Shown here one piece after another: positions 47,324 through 59,770 of a stretch of 64,000 nt of DNA (positions within the stretch are counted from its first letter, which is position 1; the number at the start of each line of letters is the position of its first letter). The notes beneath the pieces were generated by a model, which saw only the letters and a program-made list of their open reading frames with translations, had not been told where the DNA came from and searched no databases. A program made the position numbers and the translations under genes. Source of the stretch: Cryptomeria japonica (Eukaryota; Streptophyta; Pinopsida; Cupressales; Cupressaceae); the NCBI RefSeq assembly GCF_030272615.1, contig NC_081409.1, forward strand, positions 873,805,594 through 873,869,593. The letters are read 5' to 3'.

Positions 47324-50300
47324 ATGGCATCTAACAGTTCAAGTTCATCTAGTTCTTCTAGAGCTACCTTTAGAAGGGATATATTGAGGCTTAGTAGAAT
47401 GAATTACACAATATGGAAGATTCGGATGGAGACTCATCTGAGATGTCTTGGCAAGGAGATTTGGGAGATCACATAGAATTGTGTCATGCCCTGTAATCCA
47501 AGATCTGGAAATCCTCCTCTAGCAACCCTAGATAAGGAGCTTTAGAATGATTGTAGAGAAAGATCAAAAGCACTCTTGTGTGCACTTTTTGATCAGCAAA
47601 TAATGAGATTAGCTGATAAATCATCTGGAAAGGCTATATGGGATAAGTTGTAGACTCTTAATGAAGGTGACCCTATAGTGAAAATTCCTAAACATGATGG
47701 TTACCAGGTGAGATATGAGAACCTAAAGATGGAAGAAGATGAAAGGATTACTGGATTCATGGAAAGGATTAATGAGATTGTTATGGGAATTCAATGTTGT
47801 GATGGAACTCTAAGCGAAGATGAAATTGTTTCTAAAGTCCTGAGATCCCTACCATCAACTTACAAAATGAAGGCTACTACTATCAATGAATTCTGTCAAT
47901 AGAGATACCTTGGTTGGGAAACTATCTACTTTTGAGCTTGAGGAATTTGGACCTTCTGGAGCTGTGAAGACTGAACCTGCTTTTCATGCATCTACATCTG
48001 CAACTGGTAAGCAAGACTGAAAAGCTTCATATGCAAAAAGAGTTAGAGGATATGAAGAGAGAAGATGATGAGTTTGAGCAACTTGAAGCACTACTTTCTA
48101 GAAGAGTACTGAAAGGACTGGTAGGAAGTAAGTATGAAGGAAAAGAACCTTTTAAATGTTTTGCATGTAACAAGATTGGTCATTTTGCATCTAGATATCC
48201 CGAAAGGAATTCAAGATTTGAAGAAAGAGTTAAAAGATCGTTTAAACCTAACCCTGGATATCAGAACAAGTATAGATTCAAGAAAAATAGAGACAAATCA
48301 TGCTACATAGCGGATGAGGAAGGCATTACTGATTCAGATGATAAACTGATAGAAGACTCTACTAGTGGATCCGACAATGGGAAAGAATACGTATTCTTGG
48401 CTATCAAGGAAGATGATCCAGCACTAGATGTACCGGAAGAGAAGGAACTTGTTGCTAAAATTAAGGACAAGGATGAATGGGTAATTGGCAGTGGTTGTTC
48501 ACATCATATGACTAGAGATAAAGGGAAGTTTCTTTCTTTGCAAGAATTTGATGGTGGACTAGTTAGATTTGGAGATGACAAGGCATGTATGATCAAAGGA
48601 AAAGGAACTATATCATTGGATGGTAAGAACAATACTGACAATGTTTATTATGTTGAAGGTTTGAAGCATAATCTTTTGAGTGCAGGACAATTGGTAGACA
48701 AGGGATTTAAATTACAGTTCAAGGATGGAAAATGAAAAATCATTAATAGATCCGGCTTGGAGATTGCAACTGGTACATAGACAAAAGGTAATATATTTCA
48801 TTTGAACTCTGGTGAGAAAACATGTTTGATTACAAATATTTATGAGAGTTGGTTATGACATAAAAGGCTATGTCATGTGAATTTTGATTGCATTTTGAAG
48901 ATTAGTCCAACTAAGGCAGGGATATACCTAAGATTATGAAGCCCTCTAATCTAGTATGTAAAGAATATCAAATGGGTAAATAGGTCAGAACCTCTTTTAG
49001 AAGTATACAAGATAAATCAAATGATGTTCTTGATCTTATTCATACTGATTTGTGTGGCCTTTCTAGATTTAGAAGTTTTCCTGGTGATAGATTTTTCATG
49101 CTAATCATTGATGATTATTCTAGAATGATGTGGGTTTCTTTTTTGAGAGAAAAATATGAAGCATTTGAAAAGTTTAAAATCTTTAAGGCTAAAGTGGAAA
49201 CTGAGACAAGATTGAAGATTAAATGTTTGAGATCAGATCATGGTGGAAAATTCACATCCAGTGAGTTTAATAACTTTTGTGACAAGCATGGTATAAGAAG
49301 ACAATTTTCTGCTCCCTGGACACCCCAACATAATGGATTTGTGGAAAGGAAGAATAAAACTATCTTTGATGCTGCTAGAACAATGATGATGAAGCTTATC
49401 TACCTCATATCTACTAGAGAGAAGTAGTGAGTACAGCGATTTACACATTTAATAGAGTACATATCAAAGGAGAAACCAGTAAGACACCTTATGAATTATG
49501 GTTTGGCAATACACCTAGAGTTAAGTATTTCAAAATTATTGGTACTAAATATTATATCAGAAGAGATGATACTATTGGGAAATTTTATCCTAGATGTGAT
49601 GAAGGAATATTTCTTGGTTATTCTAATGAAAGAAAAGCATATAGATGTTATAACAAGAGATTGTAGAGAATTGTGGAGAGTGCTAATGTCAAAGTAGATG
49701 AGCTGAGAAAAAGTCAATTCAGAGTTTATGAGAAGGAACCGACAGTGGAAATGATTATATTTAAACTGGTAGCACCTTTACCAGAATAGAGAGTTGAACC
49801 AGTAACTCTCGCAACATCAGAGAATTCTAGAACAACTGAAGAATAGGGAAGAGGAACAGAGAGTTAAAAGACTCCTAGGTATGTGAGATTGAATCACTCT
49901 GAAGATCAGATCATTGGGGACAAGAACAATGGAGTGATGACAAGAAGAAGAATAACAACTAATGAGGTATTTTTAATTTCACAGCTTGAACTAGTATCAT
50001 TAATTGAGGCTTGTAAAGATGAACATTGGTTAAAAGCTATGGAAGAAGAATTAGATCAAATTGAGAAAAATAACACATGGACTTTGGTTCCCCAGCCTAA
50101 AAATAAAAATATCATTGGAACTAAATGGGTTTTTAGGAATAAATTGAATAAGAATGATAAAGTAATAAGGAATAAGGCTAGATTGGTTTGTAAAGGATAT
50201 TTTTAGAAGGAAGGAATTGATTATGGAGAGACCTTTGCATCGGTAGCTAGGATTGAAGTTGTAAGATTATTTCTTGCTTATGTTGCTTACAAAAACTACA

Positions 50301-51512
50301 AAGTTTATGAGATGGATGTTAAATATGCATTATTGAATGGGGACTTGATGAGGAAGTTTATATTGAGAAACTTGATGGTTTTCACTATCAGATGATACTA
50401 ATATGGTTTGCAAGCTAAGGAAACCTTTATATGGACTGAAACAAGCACCTATAACTTGGTATGCAAGGTTGGATAAATATCATTTGAAGCTTGGTTTTAC
50501 TAAGGGAAGTGTTGATAGTAATTTATATTATAAAATCACTGATGATGATATACTAATTGTTGAAGTATTTGTTGATGACATTATTTTTGGAGGTGAAGAT
50601 AAATTATGCTTAGAATTTTCTAAGAATATGGAAAAATAACTTGAGATGTCTATGATTGGTGAATTGAAATTTTTCTTAGGTTTGTAGATTACTTAGATTA
50701 ACAAACGTATTTTTATCTATCAAACTAAATATGCTAAGGAATTGTTGAAGACATTTGGCATGTGAGATTCTAAATCAATAAGTATGCCTATGGTTACAAG
50801 TGAGAAATTGACAAGAAAAGATGATTTTGTACCAGTAAATCCTACAAGATACAAATCTATGATTGGAGGTCTTCTTTATTTGACTCAGACTAGACCTGAC
50901 ATTATGCATGTTGTTTGTATTGTTTCAAGATTTTAGAGTGATCCTAGAGAAAATCATGAGATGGAGATGAAAAGTATTTTTAGATACTTGCAAGGTACAT
51001 CAGAATATGGCTTATGGTACCCTAAGGATGATAATTTCACTTTATGTGCATAGACAGATGTTGATTGGGCTGGAGATGTTGATGACCGAAAAAGTACTTC
51101 TGGTGGAGCTTTCTTTCTTGGAAAGAAGTTGGTTTCATGGATCAGCAAGAAACAATCATGTACTTCTCTATCTACTATTGAAGCTGAGTATGTTGTTGTT
51201 GCTACTAACTGTTGAAGGATGAAGCAAATATTGAAGGATATAAAGGTGGATTGTGATGCACCAGTAGTTATTCACTATGATAACTCTATTTCTATTGATA
51301 TATCAAAGAATCCAATATTTCATTCTAAGACAAAGCACATATCTATCAAGTATAACTTTCTAAAGGAGAAGGTGGAAGCAAATAAAGTTAGACTGGTTTA
51401 TGTGAACACTAAAGAGCAGATTGCAGATATTTTCACTAAACCTTTATCCAAAGAACCATTTGAGTACCTGAGAGACAGATTGGGGGTTTCTGCCCCTCCA
51501 ATAGAGACTTGA
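47324..51512 (+). pseudogene. Copia gag-pol remnant
   Basis: Starts at ATG 47324 (MASNSSSSSSSS). Gag region: MNYTIWKIRMETHL and later KAIWDKL and FMERINEIVMGIQ, typical of copia gag (UBN2-type). Zinc knuckle CFACNKIGHFASRY at about 48157 has Tyr in place of the last Cys. Protease WVIGSGCSHHMT at about 48479 has Gly where the catalytic Asp belongs. The integrase core keeps HTDLCG (about 49043), SDHGGKF (about 49235) and QHNGFVERKN (about 49327). RT has GTKWVFRNK (about 50120), KPLYGLKQAP (about 50425) and FVDDIIFG (about 50565). RNase H shows DWAGDVDDRKSTSG (about 51065) and IEAEY, ending in ADIFTKPL. More than ten stops and several frame shifts make it non-functional. Confidence 0.92.
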
Positions 51513-51870
51513 TAGATGCGGTTTGGCATCAGTCTAGTATGCATTATCAGAAATAATATTCATTTTGGCACTGATGTGGGATGCTAATGCTCAAGGGGAG
51601 TAGTAACCTTTGATATTCAGAGGTTTATATTTATGCTTAGATATTTCTGTCAGATTTCTAGCATTGATGTCAAAGGGGGAGTGATATTGATGTGAAAACG
51701 TAAATTCAGAGCTTTACAAAGATATTATTCAAAGGGGGAGAGATATTGATATTAAGAGCTATATGCGGGAGATTTTTGGTTGTCTTTCGCAGGGGGAGAC
51801 TTGCTTCGAATTTCTTGGTACTTAGATGTTTTTCACATCTAGTGTTGCCATCAATGCTAAAGGGTGAGAC
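51513..51870 (+). other. 3' untranslated region with repeated purine tracts
   Basis: Four or five purine words of the AAGGGGGAG type occur at about 51592, 51669, 51731 and 51790, plus AAAGGGTGAGAC (51859-51870) immediately before the 3' LTR. The last is the likely functional tract. Confidence 0.65.
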
Positions 51871-52864
51871 TGTTGGCCATTTGGTGGAATTGATTATGTG
51901 TTTCATTGATGTTTTGTCATTGATGTCAACACTATCTCTTTGGATGTTTTACCGACACCCTTCTAATTCTGGTAGGTTAAGTGGTTTCTGGTTAACTTGG
52001 ATCCAAGATGATCTAGTAGGCTCCGGTATAATCTAGTGATAGAATTGGCTTATTCATGATGCTTATATTCATATCTGGTTATTTGGTTTTGGTTTGGGAA
52101 TTGGATACTATCTTGCTTGCTTAGAAGATTGGTTTCTGGTTCCAGTAAGGGTTTCACCGGTAGAGTTTTTGGTGGAGATATTTGATGAATTAGTTAAGTG
52201 GTGTTGGTGCAATTTTTGATCGAGTTTCAGGATGTTGTTGGTGATCATGTTTGAGACTTGGTGTTTGTAGATCATTGTTGAAGTGTGTGGATCTATACTT
52301 GGTCCCGATTGATCTAGGTTATGGATCAGCATTGATGTAACTTGTGAATAGGACCTATTGATGTATTTTCAGGATGTATTATGTATTGGACATTATTTGT
52401 TTGGTCTAAGGCCAACATAGTTTGTAATTATGTAATTGGTTTATTGTCTGGTGGCGGACCTAATTGTTTATGGTCGAGGGTTTGTATATATAGATGTAAG
52501 ATCTCATTGTAGATTATCATGGTTAATGTAAGAGGTCATGGTCAAGGATTGTAATGTGTGAATAATGTAATATCATTCAGATAGAGGAGTTGATTGATCA
52601 TTAGAGATCGAATTGGGTTTGTGCATGAGGATTTTTTCCTCCAGTATTGAGCTTAACCAGAACTGTACACTAGCATAGAAGATGCTATCTTTTGCAGTTC
52701 AACACTTCTCCGGATTGTAGTCTAGATTTGTATGCATTCAGTGAGGCTCCTTTTATAATGAGCAGTGTGCTCTATGTTGTTGGCCTTCCTGCAAGTGCAA
52801 TCGCCTTCATTGTAATTCACATACTTACCTACAGAAGTACTATCTGACTATGGGTAGGATTCCC
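51871..52864 (+). repeat. 3' LTR of the 46045 copia element, first part
   Basis: Starts TGTTGGCCATTTGG and aligns with 46045 onwards, stopping at GGTAGGATTCCC where the reverse-oriented solo LTR is inserted. Continues at 55497. Confidence 0.9.
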
Positions 52865-55491
52865 TGTTAGACATAATGCACCACTAAGAGGGGGGTGAAT
52901 TAGTGGTTCTCAAACATTTCCCTTAAACTATTCTATGTGTGCATACCAATTAACACATCTAGCTGAATGAAGGCTTACTAGTTACTGAGGAGACTAAACA
53001 CAAATGCATTCACACAAAAGAACAACACATAACACCAACATGTACAAGGAAAACCCAAGATGGGTAAAAACTCGATGAGCAATGTTGTTGGAGTCTACTA
53101 GTCTAATCCAGCCTCACAATGAAATTTGTGTTACAATGTTTAGGGCACCAACCCAAGGAGCTACAACCCCTAATTTAGGGCACCAACCCAAGGAGAACCA
53201 ACCCCTAACATGTTTATGGGCTACAACCCAAAGGAGCTACAACCCCTGCTTGATTTATGGTCTACAACCCAAAGGAGCTACAACCCCTAATAGTTTATGG
53301 GCTACAACCCAAAGGAGCTACAACTCAGTGATCATAATGATAGCTTCAAATGCAAAAGTAATAACCTGTTTACAAAAGAGTTTTGCAACCTCTACTCACA
53401 ACTTCTTTCTATCGGTGAGACAACTTCTCTGCTACACCGGTTCACTCTTCTATTGCTCTCATCTATTGTTTCTTTTGCTGGTAAACTCTACCGGTTCACC
53501 TCACTCTTCTTCTACTCTAATAGATCTCCTCTTTACTCCTCTGTAATTCACCAGTACTACACTCTATTGATTCTATGTCTACCTCCTTTGCAATTACCTT
53601 CACTTTTTTTTTGTCTGTATGGACACTACCGGTTCTGCACTGCTATCGGTTGAACACTTCAACCTGGTTCTTCCTCACACTTAGTCTATTTTTAGATACT
53701 CATTGAGTACTTTACTTATTTTCTCTCTTTTCCAGTAGCAACACACTCTCCTACAACACTCAATCACTTTGCAACCTCTCTATACTCTCCTAGCTAGTAA
53801 CACTTAACAATATCTTTAGCTTGCATATTTATAGCCTAGTCTTCCCACCAAAATCCAATTCAAATCATAGGCGGTTAGTGTTTTCTTCACTGTTCATAAG
53901 GAACATTGAATCCAATTAAATCTGATCGGATCACAATTCAGAGATGACTGCCTACACATATCCGTTATTTTTTTGCCTTCCAAAACATGCCTTCCTATTT
54001 CAGCAGCTTGCAATCAATCTGTCGGCACACCCCTTGGTCAATCACCATTAAAGGATCAATGGATTGATTCAACAACTTCAATCTACATATAGACAATCTG
54101 CATCGATCAGTGCATGCCATTGATATGGTTAGATATGTCCTGCCTCAAGCCACAACCCCTCTGCAATCATCCCTCAAGCTTCACAGTCACCATTAATGTT
54201 GGACCAACTACCAACTAACTCATCATCACTCTACACCGACCTGTGAAAGTTCGACTTCACCTCAATGTGGCATTACTATCGATATCCACCTTGGCACACT
54301 GCTCTTTCATTTCAGCTTAGTCACCAACCACCCTCATAATCAGTACACACATACCAATTCACTGACCCTACTAGCACAAATCACCTTGTTGGTTATCCTT
54401 CCTTCTATTACCTTTTCTATCATACCGGTGTATATCTTTATGTCTGCACTCCTCTTTATTGGGTGAGAAGCTTATCTTCCTTGTCTCTTCTTTGATGTTT
54501 CACCAGTTGACATAACATGTCAACTATCACTAGTGCAGATTTTGGTAGATGTGTCTTCCGATGGACAACATACTTTCTTTCTTGCTGGTGAGACACATCG
54601 ATGACACCAAGTCATCACACTCCAAATATTATTCATCAACCTTCATTGGCATCCCAGTATCACCATTTATATTCCTGCAGACTCACTAGCATCTTTCTTC
54701 ATCGGACCGGTTCTCTTCTCAACTGGTTTGTCAAGATGAAAAACACACCATCTCAACTCCTCATTCTTCCTTCAATGTCCTGGTAGTACACCTTGTTTCC
54801 ACATTCTTATCTAGTGTGTATCTCTGATCACACTCTCTGGAGGCTTAACTAATCTCAAACTCTGGAAGTATTCTCATCTTTCACTTCATCACCCAGTCTG
54901 TTCATTCACTCACTTGCCTTCTGCTTCTAATATTGCACTAACATGACATAACTGTCATTATGTAGATATATCTCCATCTTGACATATGTCTTGGTGGTTT
55001 TCCATAAGTCAACCTGCAAATAGAAGCATCTTACTCTATCAACATATTCACATAGCCTGTGATAGCTTCTTCATCCGGTGGGAGTTTTTCTAGTTAGCAT
55101 CATACTAGCAGTCTGGTGGCCTACACAAATCACCTCCAGTGTTGATGTGATTCAAATATCATTTTTCCTCTTCATCACAATCAACAACCCATCATGTAGT
55201 CTCTTCATTTTGGTTGTATGCAACACCATATCAACAATACTTTTACTGAGTGGTCACTTTGTTGCGCCTATAGCATATTGGTACACACCGGTTCTTCCTT
55301 CTACATGAAGATGGTCACCTAGTTGTCACCAATGACAACACATAAACTCTTCTCCCATATTGATCCATCTTCTATTCTGGTTCACATCAAACTCTAATGC
55401 CAACAAGCTCTTTTTCACTAGTTGACATCAATGTTAGTGATATCAGTAACATCCTATATCAGTTGACATCAATGACAACACAATGCCAACA
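52865..55491 (-). mobile_element. Solo copia LTR, 2.6 kb, minus orientation, nested
   Basis: Flanked by TTCCC (52860-52864 and 55492-55496). On the minus strand it starts TGTTGGCATTGTG and ends CACCCCCCTCTTAGTGG...GTCTAACA, the usual end of copia LTRs in this window (compare CTATCTAACA at 47265). There is no internal region or second LTR, so it is a recombination product. It is twice as long as its host LTR and belongs to another family. Confidence 0.85.
53141..53328 (+). repeat. Minisatellite inside the solo LTR (about 40-bp units)
   Basis: About five imperfect units around GGGCTACAACCCAAAGGAGC and CTACAACCCCTAAT, with the first units reading CACCAACCC instead of CTACAACCC. Confidence 0.8.
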
Positions 55492-55496
55492 TTCCC

Positions 55497-55723
55497 ACCA
55501 TGGTTTTTCCCTTTACTGGGTTTTCCACTTACAAATATTGGTGTTGTGTGAATGGCTTTTATTATGTGATTATTGTTTATGCTTAATTGGATTAACTGGT
55601 ATTCTGATATTATTGTTTTGGGTTCTGATATTAATCTTTAAATTGCTAATGCTTTCGGTAATTTGTCACAACTGATTTACCCCCCACTCTTAGTTGTCTT
55701 CCGATTATTTGAACTATCTAACA
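55497..55723 (+). repeat. 3' LTR of the 46045 copia element, last part
   Basis: ACCATGGTTTTTCCCTTTAC to CTATCTAACA, matching 47039-47265, then TACTC. Confidence 0.9.
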
Positions 55724-55728
55724 TACTC

Positions 55729-56329
55729 AACAATCAGTCTCACAATGAATCCTATTGAGCTATAAAGGAAACTGGCAATCATCTGTTTCAAAACCTAAAA
55801 GGAAACCAAAATACCAATATATTACACACAATGAAAATACCTAAAATGGAGAAAAACTTTGATGATGAAAATGGAGCCATTTGATAGTATATGCTTTTAC
55901 AAACAAGTCAATGAGATTTAATAAGAAAAGCCTATTGCAAAGAATGGCCTTCTTTTCTTTACTTACAAAATTTGAGACACATGGTGTTGTATACCCATGT
56001 TTGGGACTATCCTTGGAGTTTATCTTTATCAATGATTAAATTGTGTTATATACATATCATTTTACACTTTTATGATCATTTACTTTTAAACAAAGGTCAT
56101 TCTCCATGGCATGAGTCACCTTGATTAATATTAACATCAATCGTGATCGTGATAGATGCATAAATCATAACTTTAAAAATTCTTTACACTTACGTGATCA
56201 TTGACTTTTACACAAAGGTCATTCTCCACCTCTAGAAGTTTTGATTATGTGGTAGACTATAATTTTGTGGCGTGTTTCATTTGACATGTTGCATATGTAA
56301 GAATCCAACAAACATATTGTATACGGCTT

Positions 56330-56353
<24 letters not shown>
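55729..56353 (+). repeat. Second long copy of the duplicated segment, remainder
   Basis: Resumes R3 and matches 42414-43042, ending in a TA dinucleotide run just before the LTR at 56354. Confidence 0.87.
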
Positions 56354-56360
<7 letters not shown>

Positions 56361-57611
56361 TTGTAAAATTATGATCCTAGCAATTTTCTATTGCATTAGG
56401 GTCCTCACACATGAGAACTCAAATCCTCTAGCCTAATCAGAGACCGCAGAGTGCTCGGCTTGCGAAATTAGCTTCTTCCTTGGCCTCTACATCACCCTGA
56501 CTGCATTCTGGCTTGGAGAAAGGGGTAGGACAGGGGCGTGGCACCACTCTCCCCCCTTGGATAGGGGTGTGGCACCACTCTCTCCCCTTGGATAGGGGCA
56601 TGGTGCCCCTCTCTCTACCCTATTTTAGGGCAGCACCCTTCCTAGAGCATATCTTGTGGGTTGTTCCTCAGGCGGGAAACCTCCTTGATGTCAGCCCGTG
56701 ATGAAATTGAAATCTACCAACATGTATTTAAGGGGAATTCATCCTCTCATTTGATAATTTTTATAAGTTGGATAATTTGGATGAGTGGGAAATAAACAAG
56801 TGATCAAGCATTCAAGAGCATCCAAGCATTCAAGCATTCTTTTCCAACTTTGAGTATTCTCAAGTCTCCCTTCAAGGCTAGGTGTTACATTCAAGTCAAG
56901 GATTTAACCATTGAAGAGTATATTTATTCCAACACACAAATCCATACAAGCATTTCTATCAACATTGCTACTACTACCTCCCTTGAGGTGGTTTACAATT
57001 CAGTCTTTCATTTACATCTACTTGCAAGTTATTTCTTTCATTACTTGGTTAATTCCAAAACTGGGGTTTGACCTATACACAAACCCCCAATCCCAAGCCA
57101 TTTTCCTCTTCTTTTGTGTGTGTAGGTTGCAGGTGCACAGCTGTAATTTTGGATTTGAGCTTCATTTGCAGAGGCGGAAAAACCCTTTTCATTTTGCGGA
57201 TTTTTCAGAGGACCATGTACATTCTTGTCATGGTCCAGTCAAATTTTTATCAAATTCATAGTGCAACTTCATCCTGACATTTTACTGCTAGATCCAGGTG
57301 CACGGCTTCATCCCATATTCCGATCTCAAGTTATAATCAATTTTTTGTCACTTTTGTATTACATAATTTAATCAATTTTCTTTCCAAATCAAACAAGGAA
57401 GAAGGGGTCATCCTAACATTCTCACTTTATTTAGAATTCAATTTATCATCTTTGTGTGGAGATTGAATCTATGAATTATCTCATCCCTTATCTTCCTAAT
57501 GTAATGGTGAAAAGTGTTTGAAGGATAATCAATAGTGAAACTCTCATCTCTCTTTGAGGGAAAGGGTAGTTTTCATCTTGATCTATCACTCATCATTTTC
57601 CCACCATTACA
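56354..57611 (+). repeat. 5' LTR of the 56354 element
   Basis: Shares landmarks with 2847-4086, for example GGTTAATTCCAAAACTGGGG and TGTGTAGGTTGCAGGT. It carries a local GC-rich tandem (CCCCTTGGATAGGGG.TGG.G) around 56555-56620. Confidence 0.85.
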
Positions 57612-58634
57612 TTTTGGTGAACCCGACATCTTGCATGCTTTCCTTTGAACAACATTGCATATTTTTCATTTACAAGTTTCCAATTCCTCCAGACTTAGTG
57701 GTTAATTCATTAAAAACCCTAGTTTTTAAAATTAAAATTGAACTTGTGATTTGTAAAAATTCCTTGTGCTTATCTTAGATCTAAAAACTGTTTTGTTTGT
57801 CAAATTTAATTTCATCATTGTCTTGATCAATTTCCAATTAAAATTTACAAAATTAAGAGGTTACTTGTTAAAACCCTAATTTTCAAAAATCATCTTCAAC
57901 TTGTGCAAAAATTGGATTTCAATTTAATTTTCAGATTTCAGATTGTTCTCAAAATTGTCTTCATTCCTACAATTCAAGTTTTCAATTTCCTCCCATTTTC
58001 CCAAAATTCAAATCTCAAAATTGAGTGATTAGGTAATCAAACCCTAATTTTTAAAATTAACTCGATTTTGTGTGAATTTTAATTAATTCCAGTTACATTC
58101 AGATTTCTAAACATTTTCTAGGTGTCCCTATCCATTAGGTTTAACCCTTTTCAAAATTGCACTTCAATTCCTCTTTTTCTTCAAAACCCTAATAGGGTCC
58201 TATTTTCACCTGTGTGCCTTCATTTCACCCATCTAGAGATCATACAATTCACTAATTTTTTGGGGTTATCTTTAAAATCATCATAATATCCATCCTAAAA
58301 TTTCGAGAGACTATTATGACTATATTTAATAGCCTAAATTTGAAAGATTGGCTGATTTTATCAATTTTTGAACCCTCTAGAATCGGAAATACCTTCAAAA
58401 TTCAACATTCAAACTTTCGAGCAAATTTTCAAAATTAAGAGGTTAATTATAGTCTGCCCTAATTTTAAAAAATTATAATTTTAAAATTCCAATTTCCTTT
58501 CATTTTTGGAAATTGTGTCATTGTCCTCCTCCAACAAAGTTCAAATTGTGTAGTAATTATTTCCTTACATTTTGCATTACTCAATTTTGTAAGCTTTGTT
58601 CTAAAATTCAAAATTCAAATTTTCCCTCTAGTGC

Positions 58635-58789
58635 ATGAGTTTTACCACTATTAGTCCTACCTATCATATCCCCGTTAGACGAAGTATTAGAATTAAGGCT
58701 TCCCAAGGCTTAATTCCTGAAGAGACGGAGCCTAATTTGGGTGATTTCTTTAATGAGGGTCATGCTAATTCTCCCCAATCTAATCAACT
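58635..58789 (+). pseudogene. Gag-like N-terminus truncated by a microsatellite
   Basis: About 50 codons starting [19 protein letters not shown] match the N-terminus of the ORF at 5260. The frame then runs into (TA)n and translates as Ile-Tyr repeats, which is an artefact. It supports the start codon chosen at 5260 and shows that the protein is shared by at least two elements. Confidence 0.8.
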
Positions 58790-58821
<32 letters not shown>

Positions 58822-59288
58822 ATATCTACATGTATATATATATACATATATATACATGTATATATATACATGTATATATATATATGTATGTATACATGTA
58901 TATATATACATACATATGTAGATATATAAATATGTATATATATATCTACATATGTATATATAGATATATATGCATATTTGCATATATATTTATATATATG
59001 TACACATAAATGAATATCTAAATGTGTGTGTGTGTGTGTGTGTGTGTGACTATATGTGTATGTGTGTGTCTATATATATATATATATTCATGTGTGTGTT
59101 CCCTTACATATGTATCTGCATATGTGCATATGTAACTATATACTATATGTATCTACATATATATGTATATACGTATATATGTATGTGCATATATATAAAC
59201 ACCCACCTTTAGATGTCTAGACCCTCCAATTTATTTATATATCTATATGCATATATTCTTATATATATACATACACATATATGTATAT

Positions 59289-59339
<51 letters not shown>

Positions 59340-59390
59340 CATACATATATATTTGTGTATGATGTACAAATATATATATAACCTTAGGAA
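58790..59390. repeat. Microsatellite cluster (TA, TATG/CATA, GT)
   Basis: Includes (TA)n from 58790, ATATACATGT mixtures, (TG)n at about 59022-59048 and a long (GT)n at about 59291-59335. Open frames here are pure dinucleotide artefacts. Confidence 0.95.
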
Positions 59391-59770
59391 AATGCACTTG
59401 GTGGAAGTGCGCCTCTTCTTGGTATTCCATGCATACAATAATATTTTCTTCATCTTCAATCAACGTAGAAGGGTCTAGAACCATTGGAAGGGAATTGGGG
59501 TTCTATCGATTGAAAATTGTTAATTGTATTTAATATGCTGCACCACAAATAGTGCTGCATACATGGCTCTGCTATTCATGAATTGTTATTCAAATAGGTC
59601 TTCATGTTTCAATATCTCTCATATAAGCCCTCCTCCTTCGAATAACTGCGTATAAATATTGAATATCTTGCAATTTTCTCTTGTTTCAAATTTAAACAAA
59701 TTCCAGCCAATGTTGATTGCTAAACTACAAATCCCACCAATTGATTCCTTCCACTAATCTGAACTTCCCA
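59391..59770. other. Unique island between microsatellites
   Basis: About 380 bases of normal complexity with no coding sequence or repeat identity that I recognise. Confidence 0.4.

Larger units (their letters stand above)
46045..55723 (+). mobile_element. Decayed Ty1/copia element with a nested solo LTR
   Basis: LTRs of 1221 bp each (46045-47265; 51871-52864 plus 55497-55723 after removing the nested insertion), duplication TACTC, initiator-Met-type primer site TGGTATTAGAGC at 47268, and gag-pol remains in copia order (protease, integrase, RT, RNase H). The LTRs differ by roughly 9 percent in the first 300 bases, so it is older than the 2847 element. The 5' LTR starts TATTGG instead of TGTTGG. 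Several purine-rich words precede the 3' LTR, a trait reported for Sireviruses, but I do not assign the lineage. Confidence 0.9.
56354..58789 (+). mobile_element. 5' part of a gypsy-type element of the 2847 family
   Basis: LTR 56354-57611 (TGTAGTGTTG...TTACA, 1258 bp), primer-binding-like site TGGTGAACCCGACAT (57615-57629), about 1 kb of leader related to 4105-5259, and the start of the same gag-like ORF at 58635. It is cut off by microsatellite DNA at about 58790; no 3' LTR is present before the next element at 60082. Confidence 0.85.
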
